From Haematobia irritans (taxonomy: Eukaryota; Arthropoda; Insecta; Diptera; Muscidae): a stretch of 64,000 nt of DNA. The notes under the pieces are model-generated. The model was not told the DNA's origin. It made no database searches and saw only the letters and a list, made by a program, of their open reading frames with translations. Position numbers and translations under genes: made by a program. How positions within the stretch are numbered: the first letter of the stretch is position 1; every line of letters begins with the position of its first letter. Of the stretch, positions 1-10,479 are shown piece by piece. The stretch covers positions 199,758,583-199,822,582 of the forward strand of contig NC_134398.1 in NCBI RefSeq assembly GCF_050003625.1, given 5' to 3'.

Positions 1-43
1 CAGTTTTGTTTTTAAATTATTAATCCAATGTTTCCAATTACAG

Positions 44-711
44 GTTGTATTGATGGTACCCATGTAGTCATTGACCCACCAAAATCTGGAAAAGATGAAT
101 ATATTGATAGAAAAGGGAACGTAACAGTTTGCTTACAGGGAATATGTGATGAACGCAATAATTTCATAAATGTATTTGTCGGATATCCTGGATCATGCCA
201 CGATAGTTGGGTTCTGAAGAATTCACCAATATATAACAAGTTACCGTCATATTGTGGAGGTTGGACATGTCTACAAGTTTAGACTTTCCTTAATTCTTTA
301 TTTTCAGATTATTATTTACTAGGTGATTCAGCATATCCTTGCAATAAATACATCGTTACACCTTACAAGGACAACGGGCATCTTAGAAAGGCTCAAAAAG
401 AGTTCAATATGAAACTGAGTACTGGTAGAATTAAAATTGAACACTCATTTGGAATACTAAAGCAACGATTCCGGCAGTTATACTACTGCAAATTGCGAGG
501 AATGAGAAAACTTTGCCATTTTATAAGAGCCTGCTGTGTTCTTCATAACATTGCTAACGAAGATGGTATGCATTTTGAGCCAACTGCATTCCAGGAAGAG
601 GAAGAAGATTTTATGGATGATTATCCAGATAACGACAACATTTCGCGTGGAGATGACGTGCGAAACGCAATATCAAAATCAATACAAGATGTACTTACTA
701 CAAAGAATTAA
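44..711 (+). CDS. Harbinger (HARBI1-like) transposase, C-terminal part
   Basis: This is the catalytic half of a DDE_Tnp_4/HARBI1-type transposase, which cuts and pastes the transposon together with its Myb-like partner. I read two exons: 44-259, following a likely acceptor (ttccaattacag), and 308-711. A 48-nt intron (260-307) joins them so that codon G|AT reads through as DYYLLGDSAY. All three expected acidic residues are visible: D in GCIDGTH, D in LLGDSAY and E in RIKIEHSFG. Downstream motifs such as ACCVLHNIAN also fit the family. Upstream exons lie outside the window. No stop or frameshift is seen in this part, so the catalytic domain could be functional if the N-terminal part is intact. 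Confidence 0.8.
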
Positions 712-786
712 TTTTAATTTATTTAACTTTTAATTATAGCTCTACATTTAAAAATATAGTAAGGTAATCATATCGACTAGAGAATA

Positions 787-1325
787 CAGCAATCCCTCGA
801 TTTACGTTGTTTCGATTTACGTCGTTAAATTTTTTGTTTTATCTACCTTATATGAATATTGTTTTTAAGAACTCTGAATCCAAATCTGCATTTGTTTTTT
901 TTTCTATCAGCTCGATTTTGCGAGATATACCGTTATGTTCAAAATTAAGACACTTCCGCTATATAAATTGGAATAACTTGAAAACAGTTCAACATATTAA
1001 ATTAAAAAAAATCAGAAAATCCCTAGCAATATTCTCTTTTAGCCGTCTTTACATTGTTTTTCAATTTTTCAAGTAGTTTTGGAGATATCGTTCAAGGAAA
1101 GACGGCTAAAAGAGAACATTGTTAGGGATTTTCTGATTTTTTAATTTAATATGTTGAACTGTTTTCAAGTTATTCCAATTTATGTAGCGAAAGTGCCTTA
1201 ATTTTGGCCATAACGGTATATCTCGAAAAATCGAGCTGATAGAAAAAAATAAATGCAGATTTGGATTCAGGGACCTCAAATTACTAAAAATTCACTATAA
1301 ATTTCAATAAAACGAGGGATTACTG
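787..1325. mobile_element. Tc1/mariner-type foldback MITE
   Basis: About 540 bp of long inverted repeat. The outer ends are cagcaatccctcg and cgagggattactg, flanked by TA on both sides (785-786 and 1326-1327). The arms run inward to agaaaatccctagcaatatt and its partner aacattgttagggattttct around a short loop near 1060-1085. The sequence is non-coding; small ORFs in it are chance. TA target duplication and TIR type indicate a mariner-derived element inserted inside the Harbinger transposon. Confidence 0.75.
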
Positions 1326-1327
1326 TA

Positions 1328-1626
1328 TTTATTTCACATAGAGTAATACTATTTATTTTTATAGAAAGAAACATTGTTTGCACTGTTAATTATTTTTTGT
1401 GAATATTTCTATTACAAAGACGAAATAGAAAAAAATAAAAAAATTCATTTACACTGAAAATTATTTTAAAACTATTTCATTTCACTAAATAAAACATATT
1501 TTGTAATTTTCATGTTGTATTTTAAATTTTAGAAATATGGTGAAAATACCAAATGTTCATTTTGGTTAACTAAACTGTAAGTTAGAAATTGATAAATTAA
1601 ATATCTTGGAAGTATTGATAAACAAA
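1328..1626. other. AT-rich spacer inside the Harbinger element
   Basis: About 300 bp of AT-rich sequence between the MITE and the end of the Myb-like gene. No ORF, repeat or RNA signal was recognised. Confidence 0.5.
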
Positions 1627-2872
1627 TTATTTTTTCAATATGTTCACTAGGGTTTCAAGCAAATCCACTTTCTTCTTCTCCAGAGCTTCTTTTCGTTCGG
1701 CACGTTCTTCTCTTTGTTTCATACTTTGTTCTAATGTTTGTTGTAGAATTGCATCACTCTCTTCTCTTTTTTTTGCATGTTCTTCAGACATGTCTATGAA
1801 TTGTTGAAGGGCTGTTTTCCGTTTTCTTGATGATGAACTACATGGATCTTCGAAAAATATAAAAAATATTATAACATGAAAAACCTGGTTAAGTGGACCC
1901 AAGACTCAAGTCCGTATTGCTACGGGCTTGCTGGCATTGTGATCTATAAATCTACATCTAAATTGAGAAACAAATTAGTCCTGGACGGTATCGTTTTACT
2001 ACCAATAAATATTACAATAGAATGATGACGCATGCAAAGAATATGTATCGACATTGAAATTTGTTATAGGATCACATTACACTCAAAATCTACATTTCAG
2101 ATTTGAAATCTACTTTTTATAAGGCAAATGACAGTTGAATCTAGTAAAAGTGGATTTTGAAATTGTAATGTGAATGAGGTATTAGAATAAATAATAACAA
2201 AACGTCATTAACCGAATTATTTTCGAAATAGGACGATTTTTTCCGTGTAAGGCGTACCCTTAAAATTCCAAACGAAATTTTTGTACCTGTTTCAGATAAA
2301 TTTGGGCCTTCGATGAGTTTTAAATCCGCCGAAGACACTTCCGCTTCACTGTCGAGTACAAAATCTGGATTTATAGACTTTTTTCCTGCAAAAGATCGTC
2401 CAATTCGCTGCAAAACGAAAGGACATAATGGTATTAGATTCTTAACAAACATGTGCATGCATTTTTTAATTTACCTTTGATAAGGGCACGTCTGCCTATT
2501 CCGACCAGTCTTAGAGTTGTAAAGTTGTGTGCGTTTGTATTTCCGTTCCAAACTGAAATACTTGGTTTCCACTTGTTGAGAATTGAAATTGTATCCAAGT
2601 GAACACAATTCTTCTGAAATCTTTATCCACATTTGTTTTTTATTTTTTAGGCTGGCCGATTTTCCCACTTTTGGCCGTAATTCTTTCACTTTGGATATCA
2701 AAAATTTTACTGCTGGCTCAATCCACACGGACTTCCCGGCTCCTTCATCGTCGTTGGTGCAAGTGATGACTTCATTTTCAACGTGGAACTCTTGGTGGGG
2801 GTAAAGAAAGTCATCTTCACTCTGGGTGAAAACTACTTCCTCAAAACTATCACCAGCAATTTCGTCCACCAC
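1627..2872 (-). pseudogene. Harbinger Myb/SANT-like DNA-binding protein, probably degenerate
   Basis: Exon 1 (2872-2475) starts MVDEIAGDSF and carries a trihelix/Myb-like domain (roughly residues 50-125) with conserved tryptophans (SVWIEPAVKFL, KKQMWIKISEEL) and a terminal KTGRNRQTCPY. Exon 2 (2407-2287) reads RIGRSFAGKKSINPDF. Exon 3 (1847-1627) encodes a glutamate/lysine-rich coiled coil ending ETLVNILKK. The exon 2/3 junction is in phase (ACA G|AT), but exon 1 to exon 2 is out of phase with the best splice sites (donor at 2474, acceptor at 2408). Either an indel has broken the gene or my boundary is wrong. Such proteins help Harbinger transposases bind DNA and enter the nucleus. The convergent arrangement with the transposase supports the call. 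Confidence 0.6.
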
Positions 2873-3319
2873 ATTTTGCTGGTATTCCTCATCTGTAAAA
2901 TGTCCGAAAGTTACATTTTCTTGAATTTATTTATTTCTTGTATCATACTTACCGAAAGAAATTCTTTTGTATGTTCCCGGTGAGCAAATTACGTCCAATT
3001 TTCTTTTATTCATTTTTCTTGGTTTACGTATTTGAAACATAAAATACAATCACCTGATCTGTTTTATTTGCAAGTTTTTACTGGATGGCGTTCGCGTACT
3101 TTTTGTGGCAAGAGAGCAAAAACAAAGCAAAGAGAGTAAAAACGGTTTTTACTCTCTTGCTGGTTTTTACTGGATATTTTTTACTGGAAAAGTACGCGAA
3201 CAAACCTAATATTTATAATAATAAAAACAAGAATTTAAAATTAAAAATAAAAATTAAATAAGAATAAATTTAAAGAAAAACAAAGTTAAATTTAAAAACT
3301 CAAAAAAGACAATAAAAAG

Positions 3320-3775
3320 CTACGATAAGTTTGAAAAATAGTTAAAAATTGATTTTTTAAAGGTCTTAGCGTCGCCAATGAATTGGATTGATGGAGGTAA
3401 TGAGTTCCAAAGACGGGTAGCAGTATTAAAGAAATGCCATTCAGACACTAAGAGTTGGTACTGTTGTGGTATAATCAACATTCTTCTGTTTGTTCTTCCG
3501 AATCGTAATTTGCTGTACAGATATATAGGCTCTTTTGTATAAACAATTTTGTGCAGGAGGATTAAAGTTCTTATTTTCAAGAGTTGGGAGAAGTCAACGC
3601 CATATAAGTTACTTTTGAAATTAGAACAGCTCTCAAAACGTTTGATTCCATAGACATATCTTATTATGGCACTAAATGCATTTTCAAGGCGACGTTTACT
3701 AACAGTATCAGTGTTGCAAAATAATTCACAGCCGTAGAGAAGAATTGGCATCAAGTAAGACTTTGCTAGAAGCAT
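3320..3775 (-). pseudogene. Non-LTR retrotransposon reverse transcriptase, C-terminal fragment
   Basis: About 150 residues matching the region after the RT catalytic core of jockey-like non-LTR elements: AKSYLMPILLYGCELF near the start and TRLWNSLPPSIQ plus AKTFKKSIFNYF near the end. The catalytic motifs are missing and upstream sequence is unrelated repeat DNA, so this is a 5'-truncated relic. A + strand RT relic at 4330-5540 ends at about the position in the protein where this one begins, but the overlapping residues differ (FIMPHILYCVEVYSG versus YLMPILLYGCELF), so they are two different copies. Confidence 0.6.
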
Positions 3776-3789
3776 ACGTATATATTGAG

Positions 3790-4290
3790 GTGTATAAAAC
3801 TGTATATAATTATGTATATAATTATGGACCGATATGGACCAATTTTTGCATGGTTGTTAGAGATCATATATTAATACCACGTAACAAATTTCAACCAAAT
3901 CTGATAAAATTTACTCCTCCTAGAGCATCCGCAAACCAAATCTAGGGATTGATTTATATGGGGGCTATTCGCAAACGTGGTCCGAAATGGCCCATTTGTC
4001 GATTTGTTTCAAGTCGATAGCTTGTTTCGTTCGTAAGTTAGCGTGACACCCACAGACGGACAAAAATATCTAGATCGACTAAGAATTTAACGACGACCCA
4101 GAGTATATATATTTTATGGGGTCGTAAGTTAGAATTACATCGGACGTTCAATGCTTCCCATGATTGAAGAGTTGAAATTTCTCTTTGAAATCAAAAGCTC
4201 GAATAGTCAAATTCAACCCTTTCATCAACGCACGGATTGAAGCATGGTACCAATATATCGATGTGTTACAAACGGAATGAAAAAGTTAAT
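3790..4290. repeat. Interspersed repeat fragment ('gggggctat' / 'cgatgtgttacaaacggaatga' family)
   Basis: It contains phrases shared with the longer repeats at 23.6-25.6, 52.0-53.1 and 55.1-56.6 kb: ccgatatggaccaatttttgc, atttatatgggggctat, gaaacaagctatcgact in inverted form, and cgatgtgttacaaacggaat. No coding capacity. Confidence 0.6.
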
Positions 4291-4329
4291 ATACCTACTC
4301 AATTGTCCTTTTCATCTAGATTTGTTTGA

Positions 4330-5540
4330 GAACCATCTAGTGAAAATTGGAGGGTTTATTGCAAGCAGCGTAATAGAACTAAGCGTATAATAAGAAGAAT
4401 TAATGCTGCGGCCCATTACAGATTATTTGATTGTAAGACTGTTAAAGAAATGTGACAAACTCTTAATGACTATGGGGTTGGTAGGAATAAGGACATAATT
4501 GATATTGACCTGGAGGAGATGAATAGAAGATTCTCTTCATTTCAGGGCTCAAGGAGCCAAAGTTTTCCATCTTTTCCTGTTGCGGACAGTGGACATTCGT
4601 TTCGTTCAGATACGGCTGCTGATTTATTTAATGCATTTTCGATGATTAAGTCAAGAGCAGTGGGGTCTGATGGCATTCAATTAAATTTTCTCAAACGTTT
4701 ATTTGCGTATATAAGTGTACATTTGTTACATCTTGTCAATACAGTTCTAATGACGTCTTCTTTCCCTGAAAGATGGAAATGTGCGAAGATTATCCCTATA
4801 CGCAAAAATGATGCTACGGACAGTTATGGACCAATCTCTATTATGTCTATCTTATCCAAAGTTATGGAGCATATTATAAAAAATCAAATCAGTGATTATG
4901 TATCCATGAAATCTATAATTGTCAGTCGGGATTTAGAAAAAATTGATGTCCTACCTGTCTTGTAGATTTCAATATGTGTGTAGCAGCGGTCGCTGTTCTA
5001 GTTTGATGGTGGTAAGAAGTGGGGTGCCACAGGGGTCCGTCCTTGGTCCGTTACTATTTATTTTGTTCATAAATGATTTGTTTAATTCTCTTTTATGTTC
5101 TAACTGTTCAATGTTTGCATTTGCCGATGATGTACAAATTCTTTTTAAAAGTTCCTCTGGCTTTGTTGAGGTGTTACAAAGTACAATTGATTACTCCATG
5201 AGTAACTTGGGGGAATGGATGGGGGTAAATAAGTTGTCTGTGAATGTTAATAAGACAAGGGCGATGTGGTTCGGTAGTGGTGATAGATCTGTTTCCATAT
5301 GTTATAATGGAGCTTACATAGAATTTGTGGACGAGCTTAAATGTCTTGGAGTGGTTGTTGATAGGAAATTAAAGTTTGAAAGTCATATTAATTTTATTAT
5401 TTCTAAGGTTAACTTTACACTTAGGAAACTGTACAATATGGAGCTATGTTATGTCTCCCTCAATGTATGAAGAAGAAAATAGTGCATGCTTTTATAATGC
5501 CTCATATTCTTTATTGTGTTGAGGTTTACTCGGGTACTTT
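4330..5540 (+). pseudogene. Non-LTR retrotransposon RT, decayed
   Basis: Translation shows a non-LTR RT: SRAVGSDGIQLNFLKRLF, PERWKCAKIIPIRK, then SGVPQGSVLGPLLFILFIND and MFAFADDVQI, the last being the catalytic FADD box, followed by LKCLGVVVDRKLKFESHI. It is broken by a stop at about 4452, a frame change between about 4960 and 4975, and a stop at 5470. The homologous translation goes on to about 5540 (HAFIMPHILYCVEVYSG) and then meets MITE-like sequence. It is too damaged to be active. RT finger and palm regions are best preserved. The clade is probably jockey-like, but that is uncertain. Confidence 0.7.
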
Positions 5541-5547
5541 TACTTAT

Positions 5548-5605
5548 AGGTGAGTATTAAGTTCGAGTTTAGCCGATTTTAGCGGCTATACTTGAGGTGA
5601 GCAGG
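5548..5605. mobile_element. MITE fragment, 'GGTGAGTATTAAGTTCGAG' family
   Basis: The sequence aggtgagtattaagttcgag followed by tttagccgattttagcggct matches the ends of elements at 9.77-10.47 kb. It abuts the end of the RT relic, so it or its deletion derivative truncates that relic. Confidence 0.5.
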
Positions 5606-5983
5606 TGACTAATTTAATAAATGCCATACGTTAGTCACGAAATTAGTCTATTCGATAATAGTAAATCACGCTTACAATTCTTGCCATTCTAACAATGTAT
5701 TTTTTTAATTTATCTCACGAGCTCACGTTTTTAACTAGAAATTTCCTTCTACCCACACACAAGAAGTAGATTTCAAATATAACTCGTCAGGACAACTTCA
5801 GTGAGTCACGACGGCCGTAAGTACCCTATTCCGATCGTGAATGATCACTCACTCACGTGAGCACAACACACACACGCACGCTCATACAATCCCACATAGA
5901 ATGTTTATGCAAATATAGTGACTATTTGCCTGTTAGTGGAATTTTCGTTTGTCTCGAGACGAACTAATCGTTAAAAAAATCTC
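5606..5983. other. Intergenic spacer
   Basis: No gene recognised. The sequence includes a cactcactcacgtgagcac stretch and an acacacacgcacg run near 5868-5882. It ends where the lwr palindrome begins. Confidence 0.4.
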
Positions 5984-6818
5984 TGATTTAATGCTCGTCA
6001 TCAGAATTTTTGCAGGACTAGTTAGTAAATGTAATATATTGCTGCATAATTAAGCCTAGTACAGCTTCTTGATTCCATTTCCAATTTCCCGAGCACCATA
6101 TAGTTGAAATTTTTTAGTAGAGAAGCACCATTATCCCTGCATGTTTGCCCAAAAGAATTCTGTAACTGTTTCTTAGTTTGTTTCAGTAGTTTTTATTCTC
6201 ATATATATATGTTCGCATTAAAATTACCTTAAAACTGTTCCATTAATTTGCATTATCCCCAACACTTCATTTCCTGACAATGCCAAGGGGGGAGCTAGAG
6301 TGGCTAGAGAGTACGTACAAGCGACGATGACGTTTTCATGAAATCATGAAAAAATCGAAAGGAAATTTAAAAGCTAGCGAAAAGGATTGGAAATGAATTG
6401 TGTAAGTAGTTAGTTAGTAGTGTGGGCAACCAGGGACAAAACTCTTACTGTTTTTGTCATTAAAGAAAAAGATATTTTTCGTATAAATTTAAAAATGTTC
6501 AGTTTTTTGTTACTTAAATGTTATATGAAAATGAATTAAATGATAAGATCAATAATAGTTACAGGAGTTAAAAATATATATATAATTCCTCATATGGTTT
6601 TATAGTTTGTATACATATAAAATAATTCTTAAAAGGCTCTTCCGGGCAATGTGTCTATTATCCTCCTCAGGACGATGTCACTGATGGCGTGTTTGTTTTT
6701 GTTTCGTGTTTCAGTTTTTTAGTGGATGCTTATACTTTTTGAGTTTGCTTTGCCTTTTTTGTTGTTGTTTATAACTAATGGAGTTTAAGTTTAAGTAAAA
6801 AAAATGTATTTAGTAAAT

Positions 6819-7298
6819 TTATTCGGTTGCTGCCATAGCTCGGGCCTGAGCACGCACACGTTTCTCATATTCCAAACGATTCTGACAATAGATTGTGTAT
6901 GCTTCCGCTTGGGCAGGATCTTTAATATTGGGTTCATTGAGTAGGTCCTGGATACCTAAGAGAATTTGTTTAATGGTAATGGCGGGACGCCAATCCTTTT
7001 CCTCATCCAATAGCGACAAACACACTGTTCCCGATGGATAGACATTCGGATGAAACAATGGGGGTTCAAATTTACATTTTGGTGGTGAGGTTGGATAATC
7101 ATCCTTGAAGATCATACGCAATTTGTAGAGACCTCCTTCCCAGGGAGTGCCTTTCTTTCCGGGAATGGCGCATTCCCAGATCATAAGATTCAATGTGCCA
7201 TCAGGATTTTTGGCAGGACGGGCTACAAAACCGAATGGATGATCCTTACGCCAGGCTTTTCGTTCTTCTCCTAAACGCGTGATGGCTATACCAGACAT
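6819..7298 (-). CDS. lwr: SUMO-conjugating enzyme E2 (Ubc9), left copy
   Basis: A 159-residue Ubc9 accepts SUMO from the Aos1-Uba2 E1 and passes it to lysines in substrates, mainly in the nucleus. The fold is complete: N-terminal helix [20 protein letters not shown], the HPN motif at residues 83-85, catalytic Cys93 in the [13 protein letters not shown] context, and Asp127 of the active site. Length equals the usual 158-159. The coding sequence has no intron. The stop overlaps an AATAAA (TTTATT on + at 6818-6823). It is transcribed leftward, divergent from the identical protein at 11228-11707. The two coding sequences differ at six codons by my reading, all synonymous. Assignment to Drosophila lesswright rests on near identity to Ubc9 and the neighbouring ush. 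Confidence 0.95.
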   Translation of the reverse strand: MSGIAITRLGEERKAWRKDHPFGFVARPAKNPDGTLNLMIWECAIPGKKGTPWEGGLYKLRMIFKDDYPTSPPKCKFEPPLFHPNVYPSGTVCLSLLDEEKDWRPAITIKQILLGIQDLLNEPNIKDPAQAEAYTIYCQNRLEYEKRVRAQARAMAATE

Positions 7299-7930
7299 TC
7301 TGCTTCGGGGCTGCTTGAAATATTTCCTTCTTCAGAAGTTTGTGTGCCGTTTTTCTATTATGCTGGTTTTTTTGTTGGTCTTTTAATAGGCACGCGTCTG
7401 TGCTTTGCTATAAATTTCTGTTAAATAGAAGCACAATTTACAAGAAGTTCATTAAAAATGTATACCTTCACCACAATTACCTTAAGCTACAACACTGAAT
7501 TTCTTGTTTACTTGGGTTCTTTTTCTTATTTTTTTTTTTGCAAAATTCTTAGCCCTGTTTGCAATTTTTTCACACAAGTAAAAAAATGCGTTAACCTTCG
7601 TGTTAGTGTTGGGAAAGTAACGGGTATTTGATTACAAGTACTCGTTACTGACTAATTTTTTGAGTAGTCGTTACAATTAAATGAGTACTCAATATCTTCC
7701 AATCCAATCCAATTAAAAAATTGATTGAAACTGAAAACATAATCAGTAAACAACTATATACGGCCGTAAGTTCGGCCAGGCCGAATCTTATGTACCTTCC
7801 ATCATGGATTGCGTAGCAACTACTACAAAAAACTTTCATCCATAGTCGTACTACTTGGGTTGTGGTAATACTTACCGATGGCAATGTATCAACTTCCTAA
7901 CATCATCTTCTATATTGTAAGTTATTCCAT
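7299..7930. promoter_or_regulatory. 5' flank of left lwr copy, shared by both arms
   Basis: Conserved in inverted form at about 10650-11227. Near the ATG it reads (gene sense) aacttctgaagaaggaaat then caagcagccccgaagcag. It probably contains the 5' UTR and promoter; no TATA box was convincing. Further out (7757-7800) is the end of a common repeat, ggccgtaagttcggccaggc. A possible 5' UTR splice acceptor could lie before the ATG but was not proven. Confidence 0.4.
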
Positions 7931-8056
7931 AAGCTGAGTACTATGTTCAGTTTTCAAGCTGAAAACCAGCTTGTTTTCACGGTTACTTTTTTAATTAATT
8001 AATATAGAAATATAAAATTATTTGCAATCAATTCCTTGGATCTTTTCCTTCCATTA

Positions 8057-8291
8057 AGGTAAGTACTATGTTCGCTTTTCGAGTTGAAATTTTCGCGGTT
8101 ACTTTATTAATACAGTTCAATATAAAGCAGATAAATTAATTCAATTGATACACAGTCTCTTGTTCCTCTAAATTTCGGCAAGATATTATGGGAATATGTT
8201 TGTTATCATTTACAATTTTGATTATTTAAGGAAAAGTAATCGCGAAAATAAAGTGGTTTTCAACTCGAAAACAGAACATAGTACACACCTT
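8057..8291. mobile_element. TA-target MITE B inside MITE A
   Basis: About 235 bp with ends aggtaagtactatgttcgc and gaacatagtacacacctt. It is flanked by TA at 8055-8056 and 8292-8293, and intact MITE A has a single TA at that point. Its non-coding interior is shared with 8343-8576 and with the split copy at 15957-16640. Confidence 0.8.
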
Positions 8292-8300
8292 TATTTGGTA

Positions 8301-9444
8301 AAGGCCGGTACTCTGTTTGTTGGTGCGAAAAAAGTTCCCCTAAAGGTAAGTACTATGTTCGCTTTTCGCGTTGAAATTTTCGTGGTTACTTTATTAAAAC
8401 AGTTCAATATAAAACAGACAAATTAACTCAATTGATGCGTAGTTTCTTGTTCCTCTAGATTTCGGCAAGACTTTACAGGAATAAGTTTGTTTTCATTTAT
8501 AATTTTGATTATTTAAGGAAAAGTAATCGCGAAAATAAAGTGGTTTTCAACTCGAAAACCGAACATAGTACCTACCCTAAATCATTGTTTCGCTTTGAAA
8601 AATGATAGTGTTGACAATATATTTGAGGGAAAAAAACAGCCATTTTGGGTCTTTTTTGCGTTTATTTCGTAGAAATGTATTGACAACATCGCAGACTGTC
8701 ACGAAATGATTACATATACATACGCAACTAGTTGCTCGATTTACACACACACGCATACAAAATAAATAATTTGAAAAAGAAGAAGCAGGCGAAGTTATTT
8801 TACAAATATCTATTGAATTAAAAAACTAATTTTACAGTACTGCATTTTATTTTTTGGAACATAGCAATTAATTCTTGTGATTCCATTCATTGCTACCTCG
8901 GTACTATACATGTTGCTTGAAGTGCTAATGCTTGTTTGGAACATCAATTGCTGTGCCTCCTTTTGTTTAAATTATGTTTCGTGTTTATTATCCCGATGCC
9001 CAGTACAAATGAAACGATTGTAAAATATAATTCACCAAATAAAGATTTTATTTTGTTAACATTTGTGTTAAAATTTCATGTTATATATGTACATTATTTA
9101 TATTCTACCATATAGTAGGGAGCGGCTAGATATTGTTACTAGTTTATTATGGAAATACAACTCCATGTTATACTTTGTTTTATCAATCATCAGATTACAT
9201 TTTTAAATAATAATCAGATCCACTTTTGTGTTATAAATTCACAAAAATCAGTTTAATAAATAAATTATTTCTTAATTCACATTGCAAATGGCGCCATGTT
9301 ATGAAAATACTGACTACGCGAGTTACGTCAGTTTTTCAACATGAAAAAAACAAAGTACCACAAATGGAAAAAATTTCGCTAGTTTTTCGCATGTTTTGGT
9401 TTTGTATGGAGTTTCAACGCGAAAACCGAACAGAGTACCGGCCT
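8301..9444. mobile_element. 1.1-kb TIR element inside MITE A
   Basis: The ends are aaggccggtactctgtt and aacagagtaccggcct, with TA at 8299-8300 and 9445-9446. The flanks rejoin as MITE A sequence (tttgg-TA-agacttgatc). The interior (8577-9390) is AT-rich and has no recognisable transposase. It hosts another MITE B at 8343-8576. Probably a non-autonomous Tc1/mariner-type element. Confidence 0.75.
8343..8576. mobile_element. MITE B, third nesting level
   Basis: The ends are aaggtaagtactatgttcgc and cgaacatagtacctaccc, with TA flanks (ccc-TA left, TA-aatc right). Nearly identical to the element at 8057-8291, same orientation. It lies within the element at 8301-9444. Confidence 0.8.
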
Positions 9445-9537
9445 TAAGACTTGATCAAAATATAATCGTCTTCATACCTATTTTTTTACTTTTAGTTTAG
9501 TGTTTTGGTGAAAAACCCGAACATAGTACTCACCTTT

Positions 9538-9763
9538 AAGGTGAGTACTATGTTTAGTTTTCAAGCTGAAAACCAGCTTGTTTTCACGGTTACTTTTTTA
9601 AATTAATTAAATTATAAATATAAAGTGGTCCACAATCAATACATTGGATATTTTCCATCCATAATTTGAAGAGACTTGATAAAAATGTTATCATCTTCAT
9701 ATATATTTTTGCACTTTTAATTTAGTGTTTTGGTGAAAAACTCGAACATAGTACTCACCTTTA
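9538..9763. mobile_element. MITE A, intact copy
   Basis: The ends are aaggtgagtactatgtttag and cgaacatagtactcacctt. About 225 bp, non-coding, directly abutting the end of the split copy at 9538. Confidence 0.7.
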
Positions 9764-9796
9764 GCCGCTCAAACGTGAGTATTAAGTTCGAGTTTA

Positions 9797-10021
9797 AGGT
9801 GAGTACTATGTTCGGTTTTTTCACCAAAACACTAAATTAAAAGTACAAATATATTTATGAAGATGATTATATTTTGATCAAGTCTTGCCAAATAGTGGAT
9901 GGAAAAGATCCAAGAAATTGATTGCAAATAATTTTATATTTCTAAATTAATTAATTAAAAAAAGTAACCGTGAAAACAAGCTAGTTTTCAGCTTGAAAAC
10001 TGAACATAGTATTAGCTTTAT
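9797..10021. mobile_element. MITE A, inverted intact copy
   Basis: It begins aggtgagtactatgttcgg and ends gaaaactgaacatagtatt. It reads in the opposite sense to 9538-9763 and supplies the uninterrupted target sequence for the two nested insertions on the left. Confidence 0.7.
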
Positions 10022-10463
10022 AGCGGCTAAACTCGAACTTAATACCCACCTAAAAACGTCATTTTTTCACGATTACTTTTCTTTAATAATCCGTTTTAAG
10101 GAATACAAACTTTGTGAAAATTTGCTTTGGGCTTTTCCCCATCAAGTTATAATAAAATTTGCAACAAATATGTATAATTTCATGCATTTTTCTTACTGAT
10201 TTAGTTTTCACTTTAGCGATTTTAGCGGCTAAAGGTGGGTATTAAGTCCGAGTTTAGCCGCTAAAAACGTCATTTTTTCACGATTACTTTTCTTTAATAA
10301 TCCATTTTAAGGAATACAAACTTTGATAAAATTTGCTTTGGGCTTTTCCCCATCAAGTTATAATAAAATTTGCAACATATACGTATAATTTCAAGCATTT
10401 TTCTTACTGATTTAGTTTTCACTTTAGCGATTTTACCGGCTAAACTCGATTTTAATACTCACC
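10022..10463. mobile_element. Two tandem copies of MITE C ('GGTGGGTATTAAG' ends)
   Basis: Two nearly identical segments, 10049-10228 and 10262-10440, each start aaaaacgtcattttttcacg and end tttagcgattttagcggcta or similar. The ends gtgggtattaag and cttaatacccacc flank them. A relative of MITE A with a different interior. Non-coding. Confidence 0.65.
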
Positions 10464-10479
10464 TTAAAGTTAAAGTACA

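Larger units (their letters stand above)
1..3207. mobile_element. PIF/Harbinger DNA transposon, left end cut by window
   Basis: Two convergent genes typical of Harbinger elements lie here: a DDE transposase on + (44-711) and a Myb/SANT-like DNA-binding protein on - (1627-2872). The right edge is probably near 3207: gttcgcgtactttt at about 3089 pairs with aaaagtacgcgaac at about 3189, and agagagtaaaaac pairs with gtttttactctct between them. The left terminus is outside the window, so a TIR match and 3-bp target duplication could not be tested. A mariner-type MITE sits between the two genes. Confidence 0.75.
5984..8056. repeat. Left arm of the lwr palindrome
   Basis: Read in reverse complement, this arm matches 12229 down to about 10480, including UTRs, both flanks of lwr, a repeat end (ggccgtaagttcggccaggc) and half of a MITE. 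The match starts with tgatttaatgctcgtcatca, against tgatgacgagcattaaatca at 12210-12229. The left arm has about 280 bp (around 6132-6412) that the right arm lacks. The central sequence (about 8057-10480) is not symmetric and consists of nested MITEs. Confidence 0.85.
7931..9538. mobile_element. MITE A copy split by nested insertions
   Basis: The left end is aagctgagtactatgttcag and the right end is gaacatagtactcaccttta. Intact copies are only about 225 bp (9538-9763; inverted 9797-10021). Here the two halves are separated by insertions at 8057-8291 and 8301-9444. The uninterrupted sequence is seen at 9880-9920 in reverse complement. Confidence 0.75.
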
